Shown: piece by piece, positions 11,812 to 20,006 of the stretch
Layout: every line of letters starts with the position of its first letter
Numbering within the stretch: position 1 is the first letter of the stretch
Origin: Candidatus Endolissoclinum faulkneri L2
GTDB lineage: Bacteria; Pseudomonadota; Alphaproteobacteria; Thalassobaculales; Thalassobaculaceae
Direction: 5' to 3'
Length of the DNA: 64,000 bases
Assembly: GCF_000319385.1 (NCBI RefSeq)
Contig: NC_019566.1
Location: 227,015-291,014, forward strand
Notes under the pieces: generated by a model
What the model was told of the DNA's origin: nothing
Seen by the model: the letters and a program-made list of their open reading frames with translations, nothing else
The model's database searches: none
Made by a program: the position numbers and the translations under genes

Positions 11812-12702
11812 ATGAAAAAAAAATACGTTGCTTGCTTATCAAAAACTCCAAAAATCAATAATTCTAATTTAGAATTTTTAGGAAGCTTAAAAAAATTTTT
11901 AAAAGTCTCTCGGAGTGTTGAGGATGAGAAGAGGGATAATTCTTACTGGTTGTTTGGTTTCCATGCGGTAATGTCTGCTCTAGCAAATCCTCTACGTCGA
12001 ATACGCGCGCTGATATGCTCCCCTGAAACGGCTGAGAAATTGTTGATCTTACTATCTAAATTGCCAGATTCAAGATATAAGACTTTGCCTAAGCCTAAAC
12101 TAGGTACAATTAAAGAGATTTCTGCTATAGTGGGGCAACACGTCGTACACCAGGGAATAGTAGCTTGGGTTGACTCGCTACGTAGCGTTAATCTTGATGA
12201 AGCCCTAACCACTTCGAGCAAACAAAGGTTGTTAATAGTACTTGACCAAGTTACTGATCCACAAAATCTCGGAGCAGTGCTACGATCTTCGGCAGCATTC
12301 GGCGCTGATGCGGTAATTGTTCAGGATCGCTACACCGCTAAAGCAACTGCCTTGGTAGCCAAGATCGCGTCTGGTGCACTCGACGTTATTCCGCTTGTAC
12401 GAGTCAATAACTTGGCTCGTGCATTGCGCAAAATTAAAGAAGTTGGCTTTTACTGTGTAGGATTCGACGAAAAAGGATCGGTAGAATTGGAAGATCTGCA
12501 TTGGTGTGAAAAAGTTGCCTTAATTTTAGGTTCAGAAGAAGCTGGTCTTCGCCGATTGACTCGCGAAACTTGCAATCAACTAGCTTATTTACCAACTAAG
12601 GCACCGATTAGATCACTTAACGTTTCAGCTGTCGCAGCGATTGCTTTGCATCACTTTGCTAGTTCTTTTCGAAGAGTTGATAAAATTTCCTCCAAGCTTT
12701 AG
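11812..12702 (+). CDS. rlmB: 23S rRNA (guanosine-2'-O-)-methyltransferase RlmB-like (TrmH/SpoU family)
   Basis: SAM-dependent 2'-O-methyltransferase with the SpoU knot fold; RlmB methylates G2251 of 23S rRNA. 296 residues. An N-terminal substrate-binding domain (from about residue 44, YWLFGFHAVMSALANP) is followed by the catalytic domain with the three SpoU motifs: DPQNLGAVLRSSAAFGAD, LILGSEEAGLRRLT and SLNVSAVAAIALHHF. The first 40 residues are lysine-rich and poorly conserved. The ATG is followed by nine A, a slippage-prone tract, has no Shine-Dalgarno, and sits 6 bases after a -10 box, suggesting a leaderless mRNA. A related tRNA methyltransferase is the alternative. Confidence 0.9.
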   Translation: MKKKYVACLSKTPKINNSNLEFLGSLKKFLKVSRSVEDEKRDNSYWLFGFHAVMSALANPLRRIRALICSPETAEKLLILLSKLPDSRYKTLPKPKLGTIKEISAIVGQHVVHQGIVAWVDSLRSVNLDEALTTSSKQRLLIVLDQVTDPQNLGAVLRSSAAFGADAVIVQDRYTAKATALVAKIASGALDVIPLVRVNNLARALRKIKEVGFYCVGFDEKGSVELEDLHWCEKVALILGSEEAGLRRLTRETCNQLAYLPTKAPIRSLNVSAVAAIALHHFASSFRRVDKISSKL

Positions 12703-12788
12703 TTTTTAGTGTAGCTCTGTATCATACTTAACCCAAAGTAATTGCACTCTGTGATAATATCAAAATAGAGCTTTATAGATTCAACAAA

Positions 12789-14405
12789 TCAACTTATGAA
12801 TCTTCTGCGACTTGTTCTAAATCGCTGGTAATTTCCAATCAACAATAATGATAAAACCATAATAAAGAACGGTATATCGCCAGTTTTGCTAAACATCGGT
12901 TTTGGCAACGCGGCAGGTAGAGGCGTATCAATACTAGCGGTTATCCCCACTGAGATGCTGGTTACAATTCGACCAGCCGCATCGATTACTGCGGAAACGC
13001 CGGTATTAGCTACACGAATCATCGGTAGCCTTTGTTCAATAGTTCGGAGACGGGATATTGCTAAGTGTTGATATGGCCCACTCCAACAACCAAACCAAGC
13101 ATCATTGGTTAAGTTCAGTAGCCATGATGGTCTATGTTTCGGGTCAACTGTCTCACCAGGAAAGATTGCTTCGTAGCAAACTAACAAAGAAACTGGCGGT
13201 GCGCTCCGCAAATTCATGGTTAGTGGGCCGATTCCCGGTGTAAAGTCTAACTTATTTTGTACTATTCGATTGATCGCGAGTTTTCTGCTCAGAGGGATAT
13301 ATTCACCAAAAGGAACGAGATGAGTTTTATCGAAAGTCCAAACAACGTTTGCCTGAGAATCGAGCGCAAAAATTCGATTATATAACTTATACTTATTAGC
13401 TTTTTTGGTGATATAAGGTGCGCCAAAAATTAGGTTACCTTTATGTGGGGTGCTTAGAGAAAGCTCCCTCATCAAATTTGACGTATCATTCATTAAATAA
13501 GCAACTGCTGTTTCCGGCCAGACAACCACGGTAGGCATATAGTCACAAGTTAAACCTAGAGCACGAATATTATCTGTTCTTCTTCTTTTGCTCATTCTTA
13601 GATAGCGTTTTATGTGTTCTGGTTTCAAAAGTGGGTTCCACTTATCGCGTTGAGGTACGTTTCCCTGGACAATTTTAATTACTACACCAGGTACAGCCCC
13701 CTTGGGATCGGTTAATTTGGGAATTGTTGCTATTCGCAATATACCCCAGCCTATTATTAATATGAGCAGCAAGCAGGTAATGCTTGCTGTAAGTATTTTT
13801 TGTTGAGTGGCTGTTGTGCGATCCATCCAAAGCGCAGGCAACATGGTAACCAATAGGACGAGTAAACTTAATCCGTAGCTTCCGATTACGGAAGCAGATT
13901 GTAATAGCGGTAGCCATCCATCAATCGTAGCTGAGGGTAAGTTCCAAGGAAAGCCGGTTAATGCATGGCCACGCAACCATTCGGCACTTGAGTATATAGC
14001 AGATAAACCAATCCAAAGTTTCCAACCATTACTAAAGAAGAGCTTTGCTAAAGCACCTGCAATTGCAGCATATAAAGCCAATATCCCTGGCAGTCCTATG
14101 TTGGCGAACGGTATTAACCAAGCATCATCTTTAGCGTTAATAAGCATTGCATTACTAATCCAGTGCAGACCAGAGGCTTGGTAGCCGAATGCCCACAGCC
14201 AAGCTCTCCAAGCAGCTAAACGCACGCTAGTAGCTTCAGCAACTAACACTAGAATAGCAGCGTGACCAAATGATAAAGGTATTAAATGTAAAGGAGCTAA
14301 TGATAAAGAAGTAATTGCTCCGGAAAACAAAGCAATAACTTCAACAGTCCAACGATATCGTTTGCGGGTATTATTCCTATGTGCTATATGAATGTTTAGT
14401 CTCAT
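12789..14405 (-). CDS. lnt: Apolipoprotein N-acyltransferase Lnt
   Basis: Inner-membrane enzyme that adds the third acyl chain to the N-terminal cysteine of lipoproteins. 538 residues, normal length. The N-terminal third is a set of hydrophobic helices (about residues 21-215); the nitrilase-like periplasmic domain follows. The catalytic triad is complete: E298 in VWPETAV, K360 in FDKTHLVPFGEY, and C410 in LVCYEAIFPG. So the cell still makes triacylated lipoproteins and presumably has an outer membrane. It converges with rlmB across an 86-base gap. Its usual rhizobial neighbours (metK, corC, ybeY) are not here; 800 bases of AT-rich spacer follow. Confidence 0.96.
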   Translation of the reverse strand: MRLNIHIAHRNNTRKRYRWTVEVIALFSGAITSLSLAPLHLIPLSFGHAAILVLVAEATSVRLAAWRAWLWAFGYQASGLHWISNAMLINAKDDAWLIPFANIGLPGILALYAAIAGALAKLFFSNGWKLWIGLSAIYSSAEWLRGHALTGFPWNLPSATIDGWLPLLQSASVIGSYGLSLLVLLVTMLPALWMDRTTATQQKILTASITCLLLILIIGWGILRIATIPKLTDPKGAVPGVVIKIVQGNVPQRDKWNPLLKPEHIKRYLRMSKRRRTDNIRALGLTCDYMPTVVVWPETAVAYLMNDTSNLMRELSLSTPHKGNLIFGAPYITKKANKYKLYNRIFALDSQANVVWTFDKTHLVPFGEYIPLSRKLAINRIVQNKLDFTPGIGPLTMNLRSAPPVSLLVCYEAIFPGETVDPKHRPSWLLNLTNDAWFGCWSGPYQHLAISRLRTIEQRLPMIRVANTGVSAVIDAAGRIVTSISVGITASIDTPLPAALPKPMFSKTGDIPFFIMVLSLLLIGNYQRFRTSRRRFIS

Positions 14406-14613
14406 TATGGATTAAATTATAAAACCCCAACGTGGGAAAAATTATTTGACTTAATTTAACAAGATATTATTTAAAAATTTAAGAATATTTGTAAATTGCA
14501 AAAACTGATTGTTATTAGGATGCAGTTATATCTTAAATTAAGTATTCAGTATTACTCGGGAAAAGTTTACTTATTAAATCACTTTTCAACTGATCACTTT
14601 TACAAGTAGTTTT

Positions 14614-14661
14614 TTCGATATAATGATCTTGAGTATTTTCGATATAATGATCTTGAGTATT
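14614..14661. repeat. 24-bp tandem duplication, two perfect copies (first of a pair)
   Basis: Unit begins TTCGATATAATGATC and ends GAGTATT. Copies at 14614-14637 and 14638-14661 are identical. A second, unrelated unit of the same length is duplicated 35 bases further on. Confidence 0.95.
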
Positions 14662-14696
14662 AATGAAAATATACTATAAAATTTAGTATTTTATAG

Positions 14697-14744
14697 CATT
14701 TTTGTATACATTAGGTAATTCATTTTTGTATACATTAGGTAATT
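14697..14744. repeat. 24-bp tandem duplication, two perfect copies (second of a pair)
   Basis: Unit begins CATTTTTGTATACATT and ends AGGTAATT. Copies at 14697-14720 and 14721-14744 are identical. The unit is unrelated to the one just upstream but has the same 24-base length and copy number. Confidence 0.95.
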
Positions 14745-15203
14745 CATAATTACCGAGCATAAATTAGCTAGTATTTAAATATATTTTAATTAATTCAGGA
14801 AAATTACAAGGCAAAGTTTGCTGAATATTCAGTGAGTTTTTACAGTGCCTAATGTTATAATATCACGATATATTTGTTAGATAACTGTTAATTTTCAACA
14901 ATAGTAAAAACCCCCTCAAGACTTTTGTTATGTTTTTATTATTGTATTTATAAAATTTATATTGTATAATCTTCCTAAGTCAATATATTTTTACAGCTTT
15001 ATTCTGGTTATAAAAACTGCTGATGCGGATTACTTCATAAGATCATTATGCTCTCTCTTTAGACTACAAGCAACAATTTTCGAGATGTTTGGATGGTCAG
15101 GCGTTTGTTATTTTAATTGTGCATTATTTTACCAAAAAAATTAACCAAACCTCTTAGAAATTACATTGGCTTAATTCTATACTAAAAATAGAAGGAAACG
15201 TGA

Positions 15204-15782
15204 ATGTTTATTCAGACAGAAGAAACCCCTAATCCGGCTACTTTAAAGTTTTTACCAGGGCGTACTGTTATGGCGCATGGAACTGCTGAGTTTAGGTCAA
15301 TGGAGGAAGCCACTGGCAGTTCGCCGCTTGCTGTAGCGATTTTAGGAGTTGATGGGGTAACTACAGTTTTTCTTGCTGGAGATTTCATCAGTGTTAGCAA
15401 AAGAGCAGATAAAAAGTGGTATGTTATGAAGCCGGTTTTGCTTGGTGTAATTATGGAGCATTTTGTTACAGACAAGCCGATCATTTCTGAAGAAATCAGT
15501 CAATCAGTCAATGGCCAGATTAAATCTGAAGATCAAAAGATTGTTTCTCATATTAAGGAATTGCTTGATGCCCGAGTGCGTCCTGCTGTTTCGATGGATG
15601 GTGGAGATATAATTTTTCACGGATACGAGAATGGCGTGGTTACTTTGACAATGCATGGTGCCTGTTCTGGCTGCCCGAGCTCGACTGCGACGCTGAAGAT
15701 GGGCATAGAAAATATGCTACGCCACTACATTCCGGAAGTTCGAGAAGTACGAGCTGCTAATGAAGCAATTGATTATTACTAA
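15204..15782 (+). CDS. nfuA: NfuA-type iron-sulfur cluster carrier (Nfu_N + NifU C-terminal domain)
   Basis: Carrier that delivers Fe-S clusters to target enzymes. 192 residues, normal for the alphaproteobacterial and mitochondrial Nfu type. The Nfu N-terminal domain (residues 1-90) opens with MFIQTEETPNPATLKFLPG; the NifU C-terminal domain (about 110-190) carries the cluster-binding CSGCPSS motif after DGGDI. GAAGG lies 8 bases before the ATG. In rhizobia it usually has a universal stress protein or trpS nearby; here it stands alone between two AT-rich spacers. Confidence 0.93.
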   Translation: MFIQTEETPNPATLKFLPGRTVMAHGTAEFRSMEEATGSSPLAVAILGVDGVTTVFLAGDFISVSKRADKKWYVMKPVLLGVIMEHFVTDKPIISEEISQSVNGQIKSEDQKIVSHIKELLDARVRPAVSMDGGDIIFHGYENGVVTLTMHGACSGCPSSTATLKMGIENMLRHYIPEVREVRAANEAIDYY

Positions 15783-16456
15783 TGTGATTAAGGATATTCA
15801 ATAACTACATTTGGATCTATTATTGTAATGAATGAGTAATTTAGAAAAAGAAGTTTTTTTGATATAACCTAATAAATAATTATGTCCATTTATAGGTTAT
15901 TGTATAGCTTTAAACCTAACACAACCTTAAAAATTACTAAATTAGTCCACTAATTCGCAATAAATAGTTAAGTTTTTAATAGTGCCGCAACTATAACATA
16001 AGCTTTTTTCAAATTATGTTTGTTATTTATTTTCAAACTGTCTTTGCATTATATTAATTAAAATTTAATTCATCATCGGATATTTTTATTCAGCTTAATA
16101 ATTATTTATCAAGCTTTTTAAGGAATATTAAACTGTTCATTTTAGTTTATTGTTTATAATTTTAGTTATAGACGGTTTTTTGGTTAGCTTTCTGTAATAT
16201 CGACTTAAAAATTAATTTTGATTTTTCCACATAACTGGCTGTTTAATGTTGTTCATTGCTGGTTGGCTAAAAGTTAGTGAAGTTTGGTTGATCCAATAAC
16301 CAGTATTTGATAAGAAGGTGTACGGTTTAACGTTAATACCTTAGCTTAATACGTTAAGTTTAGTTTGATCAAACTAGCGATTGCGCTATAATTTGGCGTT
16401 GGGCATTTCTTTATAAAAATGAGAAGACTGGTCAATAATAATATCGGAAGTGTTAC
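15783..16456 (+). other. AT-rich spacer between nfuA and tsaB
   Basis: No gene seen on either strand. The 3' end holds the tsaB promoter and a leader of roughly 60 bases; the rest has no recognisable structure. Confidence 0.6.
16365..16392 (+). promoter_or_regulatory. tsaB promoter, TTGATC-16-TATAAT
   Basis: TTGATC (16365-16370) and a perfect TATAAT (16387-16392) are 16 bases apart, the same hexamer and spacing as before rlmB. The tsaB GTG is 65 bases downstream with GGAAG before it. Confidence 0.6.
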
Positions 16457-17110
16457 GTGAGCCTTATTCTTGCCATTTCATGCTATACTACTGCTTGTTC
16501 GGTAGCAGTAGCAAAATCCGGTAAAACATTGGCTGTCAAGGTATTGCGTATAAGCCAGGGACATGCCGAGATAGTGATAACTATGATTGAGCTAGTGCTT
16601 GCTGATGCCGGTTGTAACTTTACTGAACTTGACGCAGTTGCTGCTATGGTTGGTCCTGGCAGTTTTACCGGAATAAGAATTGGTTTAGCGGCTGCTAAGG
16701 GGATCGCTTTAGCAATCGGGACACGCACTGTGCCGATAGACTCGATAACAGCTATAGCCCACTCTGCTGGCAACAGTAATATTCCACTGTTGGTAGCCTT
16801 AGATAATAAAAATGGCAATCTGGCCTGCCAATGGTTTGCAAATAATGGTAGACCTATAGGGGAATTGTGCTTACGCACCGCTGCTGAGGCAGTATCTTTG
16901 TCGCCAACTATTTCTTTCAGAGTAGCAGGAAACGCCAGCGAAACTATTATCTTGGCAGCTATCGAGGCCAAAAAAACCGCATATATCGTTGAAAGATGCG
17001 ATGTGCCTGATATCCGTTCGATAGCTATTTTGGCTACAGATCGACTAGCGATCGGAGCGGATGGTCCTTTACGTCCTGTTTACCTGCGTCCTCCTGTATC
17101 TTTGAATTAA
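16457..17110 (+). CDS. tsaB: tRNA N6-adenosine threonylcarbamoyltransferase accessory protein TsaB
   Basis: Partner of TsaD in making t6A37 in ANN-decoding tRNAs; nearly always retained, even in tiny genomes. 217 residues. The ASKHA-fold N-terminus (LILAISCYTTACSVAV) and the GPGSFTGIRIGLAAAKGIA segment that forms the TsaD interface are clear. The start is GTG with GGAAG upstream and a strong promoter. In rhizobia tsaB is normally followed at once by rimI; here the next 579 bases hold no gene, so rimI appears lost from this place. Confidence 0.93.
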   Translation: MSLILAISCYTTACSVAVAKSGKTLAVKVLRISQGHAEIVITMIELVLADAGCNFTELDAVAAMVGPGSFTGIRIGLAAAKGIALAIGTRTVPIDSITAIAHSAGNSNIPLLVALDNKNGNLACQWFANNGRPIGELCLRTAAEAVSLSPTISFRVAGNASETIILAAIEAKKTAYIVERCDVPDIRSIAILATDRLAIGADGPLRPVYLRPPVSLN

Positions 17111-17689
17111 TTTTGGTATGCTTTTTAGTTATAGCGATGTTTGGTAGTTTTTAGTATATTTTGTGCAGCCTTTTGCTATAATCTTAGAATATGGAATGTT
17201 TCTTAATTGAAAAATTAAATAGTAAGATGCTTCCTTGTACAAGGAAGTAAAAATTGATTGTTATATAATCACTTACGATTGAGCAAGATGTACCGCATTC
17301 ATTTTTCCTTATCAAAATTGTTTTTTCGGAGAAAGAGTCAAGTTAATTACAATGTTCATGGATTTGAGTTACCCAAAAAAATATTGTTAATAGTTGTTGA
17401 TTCTTTACTGCAATTATGCAAAAAAAAATTTTGATTAATTTTTTATAATTGGCTGATAATAGTTATTATTTTTTTAACTTTATATTTTATGCTTGTGCGA
17501 TAAGATCGCGGTTATTAGTGAACGATAATATTTTATTGATATGCATTTGACTGATCTAAATATAAAGATTATGATTAATAATATATTAAAAATAATCTAG
17601 AATTTTTGTGTAACTAGTGGCTAGGAATTTGTACTTGTCATGACGACATGCAAAATCTACGGTATCGAGAATTGATCCACTATCTTTAA
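17111..17689 (+). other. Spacer after tsaB where rimI would be expected
   Basis: No coding frame recognisable. Contains a perfect 18-bp palindrome (17230-17247), otherwise AT-rich with several A and T runs. Confidence 0.6.
17230..17247. repeat. Perfect 18-bp palindrome CTTCCTTGTACAAGGAAG
   Basis: Fully self-complementary. It lies 120 bases after tsaB, too far for an obvious terminator and without a T run. A similar GCTTCC...GGAAGC palindrome sits at 57331-57349, upstream of the ABC transporter operon. Confidence 0.8.
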
Positions 17690-18586
17690 GTGATGCGAAT
17701 TAAGAAACGTCTTTGCGCCAAACATCACTGTGGATGTCTGATAACACACATGATTGACACAAAAGAACGCCCTGAGGTTGTTACACCTAATCTAGATGCT
17801 GCCTTTCTGGCAATCAGCTCAGGTACTCTTGAAGTTCGCTTAGCTCAGGATGTTGAAGAGATCGATGCTTCCCAAGCATTGCGCTATAGGGTCTTTTACG
17901 AGGAGCGTTCTGCAAGGCCAATTGGTGATATGGGCGTCCTGAAGCGTGATTTTGATGCTTTTGATTCGATTGCTGATCACTTGCTAGTTTTGGATCATGG
18001 TAAGGGTTCTGGTGGCAAAGCGGTTGTTGGTACCTATAGGCTGCTTCGACGTTCTCTTCTTCCATCGGATCGCGAGTTTTACACAGCAGGTGAATACGAT
18101 ATTTCTAAGATCTTATCTTATCCTGGGCAAATTATGGAGCTAGGTCGTTCTTGTGTTGATTTGGATCATCGCAATCGGCCAACAATGCAGCTTTTGTGGC
18201 GTGGCATTGCAGCTTATGTATTCAAGCACAACATCAGATTGATGTTTGGTTGTGCTTCGCTTCCTGGTACTATACCAGATGCTGTGAGTGCTGATCTGAG
18301 TTATCTTTATCACTATCATTTGGCTCCAGATTTGTTACGGGTGCGAGCGTTGGATCATCTTAATGTTAACATGAATCGTGTACCGGTCGATAGAATTGAC
18401 AATAAACGGGCACTTGCTAGGCTACCGCCATTAATTAAGGGCTACTTGCGCCTTGGCGGTTTTGTCGGAGAAGGTGCAGTAATAGACCGCCAATTTAATA
18501 CTATCGATGTTTGTGTCATTGTTCAAACCAGTGCAGTGACGAATAAATACTACAAACATTATGAACGTGAATCCCATAGTTTATGA
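17690..18586 (+). CDS. olsB: GNAT-fold N-acyltransferase, OlsB-like (ornithine lipid synthesis)
   Basis: OlsB moves a 3-hydroxyacyl chain from acyl-ACP to the alpha-amino group of ornithine, the first step of ornithine lipid synthesis. Up to 298 residues. The first 20 residues may not be translated; the next in-frame ATG (17750, MIDTKERPEV) gives 278 and matches family lengths better. Family features: LRYRVFYEERSARP, the acyl-CoA/ACP-binding segment GQIMELGRSCVD, LMFGCASLPG, and PLIKGYLRLGGFVGEGAVID near the C-terminus. The adjacent olsA/plsC-like acyltransferase repeats the olsBA pair of rhizobia. Ornithine specificity is inferred from family and neighbour. Confidence 0.8.
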   Translation: MMRIKKRLCAKHHCGCLITHMIDTKERPEVVTPNLDAAFLAISSGTLEVRLAQDVEEIDASQALRYRVFYEERSARPIGDMGVLKRDFDAFDSIADHLLVLDHGKGSGGKAVVGTYRLLRRSLLPSDREFYTAGEYDISKILSYPGQIMELGRSCVDLDHRNRPTMQLLWRGIAAYVFKHNIRLMFGCASLPGTIPDAVSADLSYLYHYHLAPDLLRVRALDHLNVNMNRVPVDRIDNKRALARLPPLIKGYLRLGGFVGEGAVIDRQFNTIDVCVIVQTSAVTNKYYKHYERESHSL

Positions 18587-18664
18587 TTTCTATGGTAGAA
18601 GCGAATTTGACTAACTGCGATTTCCTAATACTATTAATTCATTAGGTAGAAAAGCAATTGCTAC

Positions 18665-19462
18665 TTGAGCAAGGACATGGCCATTATTTGTTCGGAGACT
18701 AGGAGCATCATACTACTAATAACTTATATTCTGTTAACATTGGCTATAATACCAATTCAACTTGTCGCGGTATTGCTGCGGATTCGATTAGCTAAGATTT
18801 TGCCAAAGTTTTACCATCGTATGTGTGCGTCCATTCTCGGTATCAATGTTGTAGTGCGTGGTAATCAAGTACGTGAACGACCGGTGTTATTTGCTGCTAA
18901 CCATATTTCTTATTTAGATATTACTGCTTTAGGTTCTGTTGTGAATGGCTGTTTTATAGCGAAAGCTGAAATCGCTTGTTGGCCATTATTTGGCATTTTG
19001 GCAAAACTGCAGCGTACTATTTTTATTGTACGCAAACGTTTTGCTGTCATAAAGCATAATGCTGATATAGCAGATCGCTTAAAGTCGGGTGATAACTTAA
19101 TATTGTTTCCAGAAGGAACTAGTGGTGATGGGATTCGTGTCATGCCTTTTAAGAGCTCTTTCTTTGCTGTCGCTGAACATTGGTCTTGCGGACAGCCGCT
19201 TGTTATCCAGCCTGTATCGATAGCTTATACTATGCTAAATGAAGTACCACTTGGACGAAGTTTGCGACCGTTATTCGCTTGGTATGGCGACATGGATTTT
19301 TTGCCACATTTATGGACTGTTGCTGCTATGGGTAAGCTAACTGTAGTTATTGACTTTCATCAACCTTTAACAGCAACTGAAGCTGGATCGCGTAAAGCTT
19401 TAGCTTCCAAAGTTCAAGAGGAGGTAGCCGTTGGGTTAGCAAGAGCTAATGCTGGACGTTAA
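18665..19462 (+). CDS. olsA: 1-acyl-glycerol-3-phosphate / lyso-ornithine lipid acyltransferase (PlsC/OlsA family)
   Basis: Membrane O-acyltransferase that adds the second acyl chain to lysophosphatidic acid (PlsC) or to lyso-ornithine lipid (OlsA). 265 residues. One hydrophobic N-terminal helix (about residues 14-38), then the NHISYLD (HX4D) catalytic motif near residue 79 and the FPEGTSGDG phosphate-binding motif near residue 154. The start is uncertain: TTG at 18665 or ATG at 18677, the latter with its AAGGA too close. Next to olsB-like, so OlsA is likely, but PlsC activity would be essential if no other copy exists, and some family members do both. Confidence 0.8.
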   Translation: MSKDMAIICSETRSIILLITYILLTLAIIPIQLVAVLLRIRLAKILPKFYHRMCASILGINVVVRGNQVRERPVLFAANHISYLDITALGSVVNGCFIAKAEIACWPLFGILAKLQRTIFIVRKRFAVIKHNADIADRLKSGDNLILFPEGTSGDGIRVMPFKSSFFAVAEHWSCGQPLVIQPVSIAYTMLNEVPLGRSLRPLFAWYGDMDFLPHLWTVAAMGKLTVVIDFHQPLTATEAGSRKALASKVQEEVAVGLARANAGR

Positions 19463-20006
19463 ACCATTTTAGATAAGTATTTGAGTTAAATTTATTATTC
19501 CCATCGTCGATTATTTAGTAAACTATAGTTAGAATTAATATTATTATTATTTTGTAATTTTGTTTGCCATTAGTAAACAAAATTAGTTACTAACTATTTA
19601 TTTGTTATATGCTGTATTAGTTCTAATAAATTAATTAACTATTTGTAGGCCGAGAATAACAAAAATAAATCCATCGTAAATATTAGTATGGCGAGTATTT
19701 TTATTTTATAAATGAATAAGATTGTATGTCATGTTACAATTATTAAAGAAAACAAAGTAGTAAAAATAAACTTGGTCTTTTATCTTATCGATATTATATG
19801 GAATATAATGAAATTATCTTTATTCTTATCCATAAACACCCAAGTACAATACTTTTAATAATACGCAAAAGATATCTGCAAATACTGTAGCAACAAATAA
19901 GTAACCCCTCCCAATTATTTTCTAAAATATACTAGATCTTAGATTGCAGATGTTATTTTAGTCGATACATTTAGATAAAAATCCATTTTATTTTAGGAGC
20001 AGCGTA
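19463..20006 (+). other. AT-rich spacer before tldD
   Basis: No gene seen. Roughly three-quarters A+T, without clear hairpins; the last 12 bases are the tldD ribosome-binding region (AGGAGC). Confidence 0.6.

Larger units (their letters stand above)
14406..15203 (+). other. Spacer between lnt and nfuA with two tandem duplications
   Basis: No convincing gene. AT-rich, with two adjacent 24-bp direct duplications (listed separately). A 60-codon open frame (14,962-15,144) has no ribosome-binding site or family resemblance and is not called. A TATACT box lies 25-30 bases before the nfuA start region and may be its -10. Confidence 0.6.

Noticed and set aside
14962-15144. A 60-codon frame upstream of nfuA
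   Set aside because: No Shine-Dalgarno, no recognisable pattern, and it lies in a promoter-type spacer; it is what AT-rich DNA gives by chance.
16483-16971. A 162-codon frame antisense to tsaB
   Set aside because: Shadow of the tsaB coding frame; no ribosome-binding site or family pattern.
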